A stretch of DNA of 64,000 nucleotides from Mucilaginibacter terrae (lineage in GTDB: Bacteria; Bacteroidota; Bacteroidia; Sphingobacteriales; Sphingobacteriaceae). The notes under the pieces are model-generated. The model saw only the letters and a program-made list of their open reading frames with translations, did not search any database and was not told where the DNA came from. Made by a program: the position numbers and the translations under genes. This document shows, piece by piece, positions 1 to 8,415 of the stretch (position 1 is its first letter; every line of letters begins with the position of its first letter). Location of the stretch: NCBI RefSeq assembly GCF_031951985.1, contig NZ_JAVLVU010000001.1, forward strand, positions 2,852,001-2,916,000, given 5' to 3'.

Positions 1-342
1 ATATTCTTTGCGGTCGGCACCGTTGTTATTAGTTTCGGTTTCTTCCGCAACGTAACCACCATGCTTTTTAAGGCTATCGGTAATAATTTTCCGGGTGGCT
101 TTTAAATCATTGGTTTCAAAGGCAATAGAGCCCTCTTTAATAATTTTTTTCTCAATGGTTTTATCTTCAACTGGTGGAGGCATTTTAATGGCATCAACTG
201 CTACAGCTTCATCCATTGATGACTGTGCTGGCGGAGCAGGAGCCAATGCCACTTCCTGCACTTTGTACCCTTCCTGTTTGCCTCCACTTTGGCATGCCCC
301 TAATGAAGTTATAAAAAACACAGCATAAAGCAATCGTATCAT
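1..342 (-). CDS. DUF4349-like lipoprotein, N-terminal part
   Basis: The reverse strand reads open from ATG at 342 to the window edge (114 codons, no stop), so the C-terminal part is missing. The N-terminus is a lipoprotein signal: a hydrophobic stretch ending in the lipobox-like LGAC, with Cys16 as probable acylation site. A Pro/Ala-rich linker follows, then a segment (roughly residues 60-110) with the pattern I-x-E-G-S-x-x-F-E and KKHGGYV, which resembles the start of DUF4349 domains. The function of that family is not established; an envelope location is inferred from the lipobox. It starts 4 bp after the stop of the MazG-like gene, so the two are probably cotranscribed. Confidence 0.7.
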   Translation of the reverse strand, partial: MIRLLYAVFFITSLGACQSGGKQEGYKVQEVALAPAPPAQSSMDEAVAVDAIKMPPPVEDKTIEKKIIKEGSIAFETNDLKATRKIITDSLKKHGGYVAEETETNNNGADRKEY

Positions 343-346
343 ATAT

Positions 347-676
347 TTAAGGTTTAAGTTTTTCATTATTGCGATGCCGATCGGTATCGCGTATGGTTTT
401 CTTGTCCAGGTTTTTCTCTAACGCTTCGGTTAAATCAATGCCGGTTTGGTTGGCCAGGCAAATCAAAACGAACAACACATCGGCCATTTCATCGGCCAGG
501 TTAACTTCGTTATCTGATTTTTTGAATGATTGTTCGCCATACTGCCGTGCCATTATGCGGGCCACCTCGCCCACTTCTTCCATGAGTATGGCAGTGTTGG
601 TTAGCTCGTTAAAGTATCGTATACCGGTGGTGTTTATCCATTTATCAACCAGTTGCTGGGCGTCTTTAATTGTCAT
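347..676 (-). CDS. MazG-like nucleotide pyrophosphohydrolase
   Basis: This 109-residue protein has the all-alpha NTP pyrophosphohydrolase signature: E33-E34-x-x-E37 in one helix and E63-x-x-D66 in the next, the metal-binding acidic residues of the MazG/dUTPase superfamily. The size fits single-domain members (RS21-C6/iMazG type) that hydrolyse nucleoside triphosphates to monophosphate plus pyrophosphate, often to remove modified nucleotides. Substrate cannot be read from sequence. It lies 4 bp upstream of the DUF4349-like lipoprotein gene. The forward-strand open frame over the same bases is a shadow. Confidence 0.85.
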   Translation of the reverse strand: MTIKDAQQLVDKWINTTGIRYFNELTNTAILMEEVGEVARIMARQYGEQSFKKSDNEVNLADEMADVLFVLICLANQTGIDLTEALEKNLDKKTIRDTDRHRNNEKLKP

Positions 677-787
677 GTTTAAAAGTAGAAGTATTTAGTG
701 GCAGTAACTGTAGTATAATATTTATGCCTGTAGGAATTTGACAGGCCATTCTGTAAATTCTTTAATTCTGAAAATCCTGATCCAAGA

Positions 788-1246
788 CTAAAAATTATCC
801 CTGTCTTTTGTATCCATTATAATGGTCACTGGGCCATCGTTAATTAAACTGATCTTCATATCGGCACCAAAAATGCCGGTTTGGGTCTTTTGTCCGGTTA
901 GCCCATCAAGCAATTCTATCATGTGCTTATAAAGCGGAATAGCCTTGTCGGGCCGTGCTGCACGTATAAACGACGGTCGGTTGCCTTTTTTGGTTTGCGC
1001 AAACAACGTAAATTGCGAAATAAGTAATATCCGGCCATCTACATCGGCCAAGGCTTTGTTCATGAGGCCGTTGTCATCGCCAAAAATGCGCATGCCGGTT
1101 ATTTTTTGTGCCAGCCACTGCGCATCCTCTTTGGTATCGGCATCTTCAATGCCCAGTAAAACTAAAAACCCGGTCTTTATTTCGCCCGTAATATCGCCAT
1201 CAACACGGCACGAGGCTTCGGTAACACGCTGTAGTATTGCACGCAT
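788..1246 (-). CDS. dtd: D-aminoacyl-tRNA deacylase
   Basis: A 152-residue protein starting MRAILQRV. It carries both DTD hallmarks: SQFTLF (residues 77-82) and NDGPVT (136-141), which form the active site that hydrolyses D-amino acids (and mischarged Gly) from tRNA. An open frame extends 20 codons upstream to 1306, but that part is unlike the family; the ATG at 1244-1246 matches the usual N-terminus and length. It stands alone downstream (on the minus strand) of pyk's terminator. Confidence 0.93.
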   Translation of the reverse strand: MRAILQRVTEASCRVDGDITGEIKTGFLVLLGIEDADTKEDAQWLAQKITGMRIFGDDNGLMNKALADVDGRILLISQFTLFAQTKKGNRPSFIRAARPDKAIPLYKHMIELLDGLTGQKTQTGIFGADMKISLINDGPVTIIMDTKDRDNF

Positions 1247-1344
1247 AGGTTTAAAATGGAAGGGTAAATTGCAAAATGCATCCGCGCTTTGCAAATGTTT
1301 TAACAATTGATAACATTTACAGCAATAACGGATATGGATTCATT

Positions 1345-1376
1345 AAAAAAAAAAGCCGCTCTGCAAGCAGAACGGC
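1345..1376 (-). terminator. Intrinsic terminator of pyk
   Basis: On the minus strand a GC-rich stem (GCCGTTCTGC / GCAGAGCGGC, one G-T wobble) is followed by a run of ten T. It lies 26 bp beyond the pyk stop codon. Confidence 0.85.
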
Positions 1377-1401
1377 CTCCTTATAAGTTTAAGCTAATTG
1401 A

Positions 1402-2841
1402 TTACTCAATAACGCTTACTTTGATCATGTTGGTTTTGCCTTGGGCCGAAATTGGTGTAGCAGCAGTATTAATTACCACATCGCCTACTTCAACCAGGTT
1501 TTCTGATTTCAGAATGTTGTTTACATCGGCAATAGTTTTGTCGGTGCTTTCCAGCTCATCGTAGTAAAAGGCTTTAACGCCCCATACCAGGCTTAATGAG
1601 TTTAACAACTGCCTGTTTGAAGTAAAGATATAAGTGTTGGCTTTAGGACGGTGGCTCGAAATTTCGAAAGCGGTATAACCCGAGAAAGTCATTGACACAA
1701 TACCTACAGCGTTGGTACGCTCCGACAAATGCACTGCCGACTCACAAACGGCATTACTCATGTGATTTGCATTCTCATTTACCGGGTGGTATGCCTCTTT
1801 TGATTTATTGAACGGATAGCCAAGCTCCTCAACATTACGTACAATTTTGGCCATAGTTTCTATAACGATAACCGGGAACTCACCTACCGAAGTTTCGCCG
1901 CTCAGCATCACCGCATCGGCACCGTCAAGCACCGAGTTAGCAACGTCGTTCACCTCGGCACGGGTTGGGCGCGGGGTGGTAATCATGCTCTCGAGCATTT
2001 GAGTAGCTACAATAACCGGTTTTGAAGCCGCACGACATTTGGTAGCGATCATTTTTTGCAGCAATGGTACTTCTTCTAAAGGCATTTCAACACCCAGGTC
2101 ACCACGGGCAACCATTACACCATCTGTAGCAGCAATAATTTCGTCAATATTGTCAATGGCCTCAGGTTTTTCAATTTTAGCAATTACGCGTGCCGACTTG
2201 CCGTTTTCGCGAATGATGCGTTTCAGGTCAATAATATCTTCGGCTTTACGCACAAATGAAAGACCGATCCACTCTACATCGTTTTGTAAAACGAATTGCA
2301 GGTTCACTAAATCTTCTTCGGTCAAGCTGGGGATAGATACTTTAGTGTTAGGCAGGTTAACACCTTTACGTGATGTTAATATACCACCGTGTACAACCTC
2401 GCATAATACGTTATCTTTACGGTTGGTTTCAATAACGCGTAGTTGCAGTTTACCATCGTCTAACAAAATAATTTCGTTAGCCTGTACATCCTGCGGAAAG
2501 GTTTCGTAAGTGATGTAAATGTTGTTTTCGTCGCCAATACACTCGTTGGTAGTCATGTTTATTTGCTTACCGTTAATGAGGTGTATGCCACCGTCTTTAA
2601 CCAAACCTATGCGAATTTTAGGGCCTTGCAAATCGGCCAGCATAGCAATGTTGGTTTTATATTGCTCGTTAATCTCACGAATGAGATTAATGGTTTTTTG
2701 GTGGTCTTCGGGTTTACCGTGCGAAAAATTCAGGCGGCAAACGTTAACACCAGCTTTTACCATAGCTAATAACACATCTTTTTTTGCAGATGCCGGGCCC
2801 ATGGTGGCCACAATCTTAGTGCGGTTGTAAGACAATTTCAT
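1402..2841 (-). CDS. pyk: Pyruvate kinase
   Basis: This 479-residue protein is full length for bacterial pyruvate kinase, which converts phosphoenolpyruvate and ADP to pyruvate and ATP in the last step of glycolysis. Visible signatures are NFSHG near residue 40, the active-site stretch AKIEKPEAIDN with the catalytic Lys, GDLGVE (metal-binding region) and ATQMLESM. The TIM barrel, B domain and C-terminal allosteric domain all appear present. It lies 70 bp downstream of the IPExxxVDY gene on the same strand, so partial cotranscription is possible. A strong terminator follows. Confidence 0.97.
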   Translation of the reverse strand: MKLSYNRTKIVATMGPASAKKDVLLAMVKAGVNVCRLNFSHGKPEDHQKTINLIREINEQYKTNIAMLADLQGPKIRIGLVKDGGIHLINGKQINMTTNECIGDENNIYITYETFPQDVQANEIILLDDGKLQLRVIETNRKDNVLCEVVHGGILTSRKGVNLPNTKVSIPSLTEEDLVNLQFVLQNDVEWIGLSFVRKAEDIIDLKRIIRENGKSARVIAKIEKPEAIDNIDEIIAATDGVMVARGDLGVEMPLEEVPLLQKMIATKCRAASKPVIVATQMLESMITTPRPTRAEVNDVANSVLDGADAVMLSGETSVGEFPVIVIETMAKIVRNVEELGYPFNKSKEAYHPVNENANHMSNAVCESAVHLSERTNAVGIVSMTFSGYTAFEISSHRPKANTYIFTSNRQLLNSLSLVWGVKAFYYDELESTDKTIADVNNILKSENLVEVGDVVINTAATPISAQGKTNMIKVSVIE

Positions 2842-2911
2842 ATGTTGGTTTTATCGGGTCGTGTTAAATTAATTAATATTAGTGTGTAATAAATACACTT
2901 TTAAAACGCCG

Positions 2912-3334
2912 CTAAAATAAAAGATTTTCCCGTGATTTTATCTTTTTAGGTTCAATCTTTACGGCGGCCATAATTTCGGGTATGCGGTTTAACTGGCTTA
3001 TGAGGCTGTTAAGGTCGGTTTCGTCAATAAAATTTTTTATCATAAAAAAATAGTCAACCTCGCGCATTTCAGGTATTAATAGCCCTTCTGAGCCTTTATT
3101 GGCAATAAAATAAAAATCCGTTTCGGTGGTTTCCCACTGGTAATGGTAAATTGAAAACAAGGCGGGCTCGTTAATTCCGTGATAAATATCAACGGCCAGG
3201 TCGGGTTGTTTTTTAAAATTAAAGTTCAGGTGCTTATTAATAAAGTGACACACCCGGTAGTCTTTAAGCGGGGTATTAATGGCCACAAGTACGAAGTCGA
3301 GGTCAATCTCAAACTTTAAAACCTTTTTAGTCAA
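2912..3334 (-). CDS. IPExxxVDY family protein
   Basis: The protein contains I-P-E-M-R-E-V-D-Y in its C-terminal half, the signature that names this small Bacteroidota family of unknown function. The open frame extends to TTG at 3385, but a promoter -7 element (TAATTTTG at 3358-3365) lies inside that extension, and family members start close to the LKFEIDLDF motif. I therefore place the start at TTG 3332-3334, giving 140 residues (MTKKVLKFEI...). It lies divergent from acpP and upstream of pyk. Confidence 0.8.
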   Translation of the reverse strand: MTKKVLKFEIDLDFVLVAINTPLKDYRVCHFINKHLNFNFKKQPDLAVDIYHGINEPALFSIYHYQWETTETDFYFIANKGSEGLLIPEMREVDYFFMIKNFIDETDLNSLISQLNRIPEIMAAVKIEPKKIKSRENLLF

Positions 3335-3357
3335 AACTAAATGATATTTTTGCGTTT

Positions 3358-3385
3358 CAAAATTACAAATAAGAAACCGTTGCAA
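3358..3385 (-). promoter_or_regulatory. Promoter of the IPExxxVDY gene
   Basis: On the minus strand TTG (3383-3385) is followed after 17 bp by TAATTTTG (3358-3365), a full TAnnTTTG -7 match. The predicted transcript start is about 20 bp before the proposed TTG start codon. Confidence 0.6.
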
Positions 3386-3421
3386 TAAAATTTTGTTGTT
3401 AACAATGCATGAGATTTTAGA

Positions 3422-3452
3422 TTTGATATTTAAGTAAATTTATTTTTCTTTG
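3422..3452 (+). promoter_or_regulatory. Promoter of acpP-fabF-rnc
   Basis: TTTG at 3422-3425, a 19-bp spacer, and TTTCTTTG at 3445-3452 fit the Bacteroidota -33/-7 pattern with one mismatch in the -7 box. The leader to the acpP ATG is about 35 nt. Confidence 0.65.
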
Positions 3453-3489
3453 CACAGAATTTTTATTTAATCATTTAACATAAATTATT

Positions 3490-3726
3490 ATGTCTGATAT
3501 CGCTTCAAGAGTAAAAGCAATCATCGTGGAAAAATTAGGTGTTGACGAAAGTGAAGTTACACCTGAGGCAAGTTTCACCAACGATTTAGGTGCTGACTCA
3601 TTAGACACCGTGGAATTGATCATGGAGTTTGAAAAAGAGTTTAACGTAGCTATTCCTGATGATCAGGCCGAAACTATCGGTACTGTAGGCCAAGCTATTG
3701 CTTACCTGGAAAAAAACGTTAAATAA
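3490..3726 (+). CDS. acpP: Acyl carrier protein
   Basis: A 78-residue acidic protein. D-S-L at 36-38 contains Ser37, the site for the 4'-phosphopantetheine arm that carries growing acyl chains in fatty acid synthesis. The conserved helix II ([12 protein letters not shown]) follows. It heads a cluster with fabF (20 bp on) and rnc, a gene order common in bacteria, and is driven by the promoter just upstream. Confidence 0.97.
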   Translation: MSDIASRVKAIIVEKLGVDESEVTPEASFTNDLGADSLDTVELIMEFEKEFNVAIPDDQAETIGTVGQAIAYLEKNVK

Positions 3727-3746
3727 GCACTCCTCAATAATATTTA

Positions 3747-5000
3747 ATGGAGTTTAAACGAGTAGTTGTAACCGGACTTGGTGCGCTTACTCCGATAGGT
3801 AACTCCGTTCCGGAATACTGGAACGGGTTAATTAACGGAGTTAGCGGTGCCGATTTTATCAAGAGTTTTGACGTAACGCATTTCAAAACAAAATTTGCAT
3901 GCGAAGTTAAAAATTTTGATGCCGATGCTTTTCTGGGCCGTAAGGATGCCCGTAAGCTCGACCCTTTTGTTCAGTACGCTCTGTACTCCACCGAAGAGGC
4001 GGTTAAAGATGCAGCGTTAGATTTTGAAAAGCTGGATACCAACCGTATCGGTGTGATATGGGGCTCGGGTATTGGCGGTTTAAAAACATTTTTGGATGAA
4101 GTGGTAAACTTTGCCAAAGGTGACGGTACGCCGCGCTTTAACCCGTTCTTTATTCCTAAAATGATCGCAGATATTGCCCCCGGCCATATCTCTATCAAAT
4201 ACGGTTTACGCGGACCAAACTTTACCACCGTTTCGGCATGTGCTTCGTCAAACAACTCGCTGATAGATGCTTTTAACTACATTAGGTTGGGTAAAGCAAA
4301 TATGTTTATCAGCGGTGGTTCTGAAGCCATTATTAACGAAGCTGGTATAGGTGGTTTTAATGCCATGCACGCTTTAAGTACCCGTAATGATGACCCGTCA
4401 ACGGCTTCACGCCCGTTTGACCTTGACCGCGACGGCTTTGTTGCCGGTGAAGGTGCAGGTACTATTATTTTGGAAGAACTGGAGCACGCTAAGGCCCGTG
4501 GTGCAAAAATTTATGCCGAAATGATGGGCGGTGGCATGAGTGCCGATGCCTACCACATGACGGCCCCGCACCCTGAAGGCTTAGGCGCAGCATTGGTAAT
4601 GAAAGCCGCGCTTGAGGATGCCGGCATGACCCCTGCTGATATCGATTACGTAAATGTACACGGTACATCTACCCCGATCGGCGATCCGCAGGAAGTTAAG
4701 GCCATACAAGAGGCCTATGGCGACGAGTTGTATCGTATCAACATCAGCTCAACCAAATCAATGACAGGCCACTTGCTTGGTGCTGCCGGTGCGGTTGAAG
4801 CTATTGCAGCTATTTTAGCTGTTAAAAATGATATTGTACCTCCAACCATTAACCACTTTACCGATGATCCTGCTTTTGATCCGCGTATAAACTTTACGTT
4901 TAACCAGGCGCAAAAACGCGTGGTACGTGCGGCTCAAAGCAATGGCTTTGGTTTTGGTGGCCATAATGCTTCGGTAATCTTCAAAAAATACGAAGAATAA
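3747..5000 (+). CDS. fabF: Beta-ketoacyl-ACP synthase II
   Basis: The 417-residue protein has the condensing-enzyme triad: Cys165 (TVSACASS), His305 (NVHGTSTP) and His342 (GHLLGAAGA). It elongates acyl-ACP with malonyl-ACP in fatty acid synthesis. Length and the FGGHNASVIFK C-terminus are typical of FabF rather than FabB or FabH. It sits between acpP and rnc, 13 bp before the latter. Confidence 0.96.
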   Translation: MEFKRVVVTGLGALTPIGNSVPEYWNGLINGVSGADFIKSFDVTHFKTKFACEVKNFDADAFLGRKDARKLDPFVQYALYSTEEAVKDAALDFEKLDTNRIGVIWGSGIGGLKTFLDEVVNFAKGDGTPRFNPFFIPKMIADIAPGHISIKYGLRGPNFTTVSACASSNNSLIDAFNYIRLGKANMFISGGSEAIINEAGIGGFNAMHALSTRNDDPSTASRPFDLDRDGFVAGEGAGTIILEELEHAKARGAKIYAEMMGGGMSADAYHMTAPHPEGLGAALVMKAALEDAGMTPADIDYVNVHGTSTPIGDPQEVKAIQEAYGDELYRINISSTKSMTGHLLGAAGAVEAIAAILAVKNDIVPPTINHFTDDPAFDPRINFTFNQAQKRVVRAAQSNGFGFGGHNASVIFKKYEE

Positions 5001-5013
5001 TAATTCGTTTTAC

Positions 5014-5739
5014 ATGCCTGTAAGCCGCTTATACAAGCTCTACTTATCTCCGCACCGTAAATACGTAAAAACACTAAAAAATTTGCTCGGCTTTGTGCCG
5101 GGCAATTTGTCTTTATACCGGTTGGCTTTCAGGCATAAGTCTGTGGCTCAATCTGTTAAAAAAGGTGTTAAAAACAGTAACGAACGGTTAGAATTTTTGG
5201 GCGATGCCGTTTTAGGCAGCGTGGTGGCCGAGGTATTGTTTAAAATGTACCCTTACGAAGATGAGGGATTTTTAACCGAGCTGCGCTCAAAAATTGTTAG
5301 CCGTAACAATCTTAACCAGCTTGCCCGCAAACTGGGCTTAGAAGGCCTTATACAATACGATAACCGCATGGTAGCTTCAGCCCGCCAGGGCTCGTTACTG
5401 GGCGATGCATTTGAAGCACTGGTAGGCGCTGTATACCTCGACAAAGGTTACGATTTTACCAAAGGGTTAATCATTAACCGCATTATCAAAGCTCATATTG
5501 ATATTCACACCCTTGAGCAAACCGAAACCAACTTTAAAAGCAAATTAATTGAGTGGTGCCAGCGCCACGGCAAAGACGTGCTTTTTGAACTCACGCTAAA
5601 CCAGGACGGAGAAAGCAATAAACTGTTCACCATCCAGGTAAACATCGACGGCGAAATTATGGGTCTTGGCAAGGAGTTCAGCAAAAAGAATGCGGAGAAA
5701 CTGGCGGCCGAAAAGGCTTGCGAAGCGTTGGGTATATAA
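5014..5739 (+). CDS. rnc: Ribonuclease III
   Basis: A 241-residue protein with an N-terminal RNase III domain and a C-terminal double-stranded RNA-binding domain (about 170-240). The signature ERLEFLGDAVL holds Glu60 and Asp64; the second acidic pair is Asp131 and Glu134 (GDAFEAL). These bind the metal ions that cut double-stranded RNA, notably rRNA precursors. It is the last gene of the acpP cluster. Confidence 0.96.
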   Translation: MPVSRLYKLYLSPHRKYVKTLKNLLGFVPGNLSLYRLAFRHKSVAQSVKKGVKNSNERLEFLGDAVLGSVVAEVLFKMYPYEDEGFLTELRSKIVSRNNLNQLARKLGLEGLIQYDNRMVASARQGSLLGDAFEALVGAVYLDKGYDFTKGLIINRIIKAHIDIHTLEQTETNFKSKLIEWCQRHGKDVLFELTLNQDGESNKLFTIQVNIDGEIMGLGKEFSKKNAEKLAAEKACEALGI

Positions 5740-5805
5740 TTTCTTCAAATACCCCCCCCTAACCTGTTAAACAATTAGCCAGTACACTTTCTGCTACTTT
5801 TTATT

Positions 5806-5813
5806 TAAATTTG
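5806..5813 (+). promoter_or_regulatory. -7 element of the toxin-antitoxin pair
   Basis: TAAATTTG matches TAnnTTTG and ends 4 bp before the ATG at 5817. If the transcript starts at the usual distance, the mRNA would be leaderless. No clear -33 TTG is seen. Confidence 0.5.
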
Positions 5814-5816
5814 TGT

Positions 5817-6014
5817 ATGGAGACTTTAATTGTACATCCAAAAACGAAAGAACAATTAGCTGCGCTAAAAGCATTTATAAAAGCGCTTAAAATTGACTTT
5901 AGTACTGAAAAAGGGCCATACAATCCGGAATTTGTTGAAAAGATACTCCAAGGCCGTGAAGATATTAAGAATGGCAAAGGTGTTAAAATAGCACCTGAAG
6001 ACTTATGGAAGTAA
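5817..6014 (+). CDS. Putative antitoxin of a YoeB-type pair
   Basis: A 65-residue protein (METLIVHP...) with a C-terminus ending EDLWK. I recognise the general type of small Bacteroidota protein found directly before YoeB/RelE-like toxins, but not a firmly named family. The ATG at 5817 is preferred over TTG at 5811 because the latter lies in the -7 box. It overlaps the toxin start by 10 bp, which argues for translational coupling and for an antitoxin role. The role is inferred from the neighbour. Confidence 0.75.
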   Translation: METLIVHPKTKEQLAALKAFIKALKIDFSTEKGPYNPEFVEKILQGREDIKNGKGVKIAPEDLWK

Positions 6015-6274
6015 TTTTTAGCCCCAAAGCAATTGATGATCTCAATTACTGGCGAAAATCCGGTAACAAAACCATTCAAAATAAAATATCAAATCTTTTA
6101 AAAGCTATACAGAAAGATCCGTTTAAAGGTATTGGAAAGCCCGAGCCTTTAAAGCATAATTTATCAGGTGCCTGGTCCCGACGCATTACTCAAGAGCATC
6201 GGTTAGTTTACGAGATCAATGAGCGAAATCAAATAGTAATTCTTGATGTACTTTCGCTAAGAGGCCATTATTAA
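6005..6274 (+). CDS. yoeB: YoeB-family mRNA interferase toxin
   Basis: The 89-residue protein ends in His88-Tyr89 and has the conserved block GKPEPLKHNLSGAWSRR and ITQEHRLVYE. Residues equivalent to the E. coli YoeB catalytic set are visible: Glu47, Arg66 and His88. YoeB cleaves mRNA at the ribosomal A site during stress. All key residues are intact, so it is probably active and kept in check by the preceding small protein. The pair is probably autoregulated, but I see no palindrome that proves it. Confidence 0.9.
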   Translation: MEVIFSPKAIDDLNYWRKSGNKTIQNKISNLLKAIQKDPFKGIGKPEPLKHNLSGAWSRRITQEHRLVYEINERNQIVILDVLSLRGHY

Positions 6275-6566
6275 CCCAACCATTTTCACTAATAATTAAT
6301 TCCTCCGCTTTAAAATATAGGCTTTTGCTAATTTTATAGCATGACTACCTCACAAAACGCTTGTTCGAGGCTTCGTTGTTGGTTGAGCGGGTATTACAAG
6401 GTATTGCGATACCTATGGAAATGAAATATAGAGTTGGAAACGCCCTATCGGGCCGAAAGCCTATCAGCACGCATTAACGCTAATGTGTGTTGCTGGCAAA
6501 ACCAAAGCATTGTATTAGTATTTGCCTTATTTAAATATTCTGCAGGTTACGCTTAGTTTAAGGATA

Positions 6567-7310
6567 TTATTGCCCGGTAAAGCTTTTTAACAGCGGTGTA
6601 CCTTTAGATTGCTTATACCCTTCAAACGATTTATTGATAAACTGTATCAACTCATAGTCGTTCCACTTTAAAAATTCCTGGTAGGGCGGGTTATAGTCCA
6701 GCATAAAATTCGGAATTTCATCATCGGGTATTTTGGTAATACGCTTAACCAGTTCGCGGGTATAGCGTTTATTAATTACCACCTGCTGATTTTCTTGTGC
6801 TATGTAGTTTGCAAAGTGGCGGGCCCGCTTGGGCTCTTTGCCAAACAGCTCGTAAAAGCCCGTAAGCGGCGATGACAGGAATGAAGTGGCCGGCGGTTTT
6901 CCATCGTAATAAATGCCTTTGCTGCGATAAGTGTTCATTACCTCCTGCTGCTCCAGTTTCCGCGTTTTGGTTTTAACCACCACATCATCTAACACAATAG
7001 CGGGCACCAGGTATACAAACAAAGGTTTCTGTACATCGGCAATAAGGCGTTGCTCGGTAAAACCAACCTTTTGAAAAAGCAAGGTATCGCCCGGTACAGC
7101 ATTTATAGAAAACTCACCTATTAAGTTGCTGATAACTACCGAACGATGCTGTAAGTTGGTAATAGTAACCTGCGCAATGCGCTGCATAATTTTATTGTTA
7201 TACGTAATGCCCTTTACAGGTATCAGGTCTTGAGCTACGGCAGGCTTAGCTACAAAGCATACTATCAAAGCAGCAAAACAAACCCATAAACGCATAATCA
7301 ATAAATTCAT
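6567..7310 (-). CDS. Secreted carboxypeptidase-regulatory-like domain protein
   Basis: A 247-residue protein with a signal peptide (cleavage likely after AKPAVA-Q). Residues about 28-115 resemble the CarboxypepD_reg-like beta-sandwich common in Bacteroidota: GEFSINAVPGDTLLFQKVGF then Y/LVP and VVVKT. The remainder (about 115-247) is not recognised; it is basic and ends in a K/F-rich tail. An envelope or extracellular location is inferred. It is a single gene between the toxin locus and yicC. A -7 element lies just upstream. Confidence 0.7.
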   Translation of the reverse strand: MNLLIMRLWVCFAALIVCFVAKPAVAQDLIPVKGITYNNKIMQRIAQVTITNLQHRSVVISNLIGEFSINAVPGDTLLFQKVGFTEQRLIADVQKPLFVYLVPAIVLDDVVVKTKTRKLEQQEVMNTYRSKGIYYDGKPPATSFLSSPLTGFYELFGKEPKRARHFANYIAQENQQVVINKRYTRELVKRITKIPDDEIPNFMLDYNPPYQEFLKWNDYELIQFINKSFEGYKQSKGTPLLKSFTGQ

Positions 7311-7317
7311 CAGAATA

Positions 7318-7325
7318 CAAATTTA
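7318..7325 (-). promoter_or_regulatory. -7 element of the secreted-domain gene
   Basis: On the minus strand TAAATTTG matches TAnnTTTG and ends 8 bp before the ATG at 7310, so the leader would be very short. Confidence 0.5.
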
Positions 7326-7432
7326 CGGTTTAAATGCTAAGGCTATGTGTTAAAAAAGGTTAAGCTTTGGAGTTAATAGGTAACTGATCAACTACTCGCC
7401 ATTCAACCACTCATCAATTCACACAAAAATCT

Positions 7433-7440
7433 TATCTTTG
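7433..7440 (+). promoter_or_regulatory. -7 element of yicC-gmk-nadD
   Basis: TATCTTTG is a perfect TAnnTTTG and is followed by CAC then the ATG at 7444. Transcription at the normal distance would start on or beside the A of the start codon. Confidence 0.6.
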
Positions 7441-7443
7441 CAC

Positions 7444-8319
7444 ATGATAAAATCAATGACAGGGTACGGAATTGCATCTCATGATTCGGGAAGCACCAAG
7501 TACACCGTTGAGATCAAATCGCTGAACAGCAAATTCCTTGAGCTGTCATTGCGTATCCCCAAAGCATTTTCTGAAAAAGAGTTTCAGCTGCGTACCGAGT
7601 GCAATAAGCAAATTGAACGCGGTAAAGTAAACCTGAGCATTAATGTTGAGCAAAGCGGTTCGACCGTAAAAGCGGCCGGTATTGATGCCAAATTATTAAA
7701 GCATTATTACGAGCAGCTTAAAGCTGTAAGTAACGAACTGGGCGAACCCACCAATAACTTAATGCAGTTAGCCCTGGGCTTACCCGAGGTGGTAAAATAC
7801 ACCGAAGACACCATAACTGATGAAGAATGGAAACTGGTTGAAGGTACTTTTAAACAAGCTTTAGCCAACTTTCAGCAGTTTAGAAGCGATGAAGGCAACG
7901 TGTTACAGCAAGAAGTAACCAACCGTATTGGTGTTATTTTAACCAACCTGGAGCAGGTTGAAATTGAAGACCCTAAACGCATCCCGTTAATACGCGAGCG
8001 TTTGAACCAATTTTTGGCCGATGCCGTTGGCGGCGATAACGTTGACCATAACCGTTTTGAGCAGGAACTTATTTATTACATAGATAAGCTTGACGTTACC
8101 GAAGAAAAAGTACGCCTTAAAACCCATTGCCTTTACTTTTTAGAAACCCTGCAAAGCCCCGATGCCAATGGTAAAAAACTGGGCTTTATATCACAGGAGA
8201 TAGGCCGTGAAATAAACACCCTTGGCTCAAAAGCCAACGATGCCACCATGCAAAAATTAGTGGTAGGCATGAAAGAAGAACTCGAAAAAATTAAAGAACA
8301 ATTGTTGAATGTATTATAG
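7444..8319 (+). CDS. yicC: YicC family endoribonuclease
   Basis: This 291-residue protein begins MIKSMTGYG, the family's diagnostic N-terminus, and ends with the DUF1732-type segment (EIGREINTLGSKANDATMQ). YicC-like proteins act as endoribonucleases in other bacteria. The open frame could start at TTG 7438, but that codon is part of the -7 promoter element, so the ATG at 7444 is chosen. It is the first gene of the order yicC-gmk-nadD. The 96 bp to gmk hold an imperfect inverted repeat. Confidence 0.92.
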   Translation: MIKSMTGYGIASHDSGSTKYTVEIKSLNSKFLELSLRIPKAFSEKEFQLRTECNKQIERGKVNLSINVEQSGSTVKAAGIDAKLLKHYYEQLKAVSNELGEPTNNLMQLALGLPEVVKYTEDTITDEEWKLVEGTFKQALANFQQFRSDEGNVLQQEVTNRIGVILTNLEQVEIEDPKRIPLIRERLNQFLADAVGGDNVDHNRFEQELIYYIDKLDVTEEKVRLKTHCLYFLETLQSPDANGKKLGFISQEIGREINTLGSKANDATMQKLVVGMKEELEKIKEQLLNVL

Positions 8320-8327
8320 TTGAACGG

Positions 8328-8400
8328 TGATTGGTGAATAGTGAGTGGGCGTTTATCCTTTATAATAATTTGCCATTCATCATTCACTACTCACTAATCA
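8328..8400. repeat. Imperfect intergenic inverted repeat, GTGAGT word type
   Basis: The left arm (8328-8350, TGATTGGTGAATAGTGAGTG...) pairs with the right arm (8375-8400) with few mismatches. Both arms are built from degenerate GTGA/TCACT words, and similar words recur before yicC (about 7385-7425). The element separates yicC and gmk. Confidence 0.65.
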
Positions 8401-8415
8401 GCCACTCACTAAGCC

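Noticed and set aside
95..328. A 77-codon plus-strand frame at the left edge
   Set aside because: The opposite strand encodes a lipoprotein with a clear lipobox that continues out of the window.
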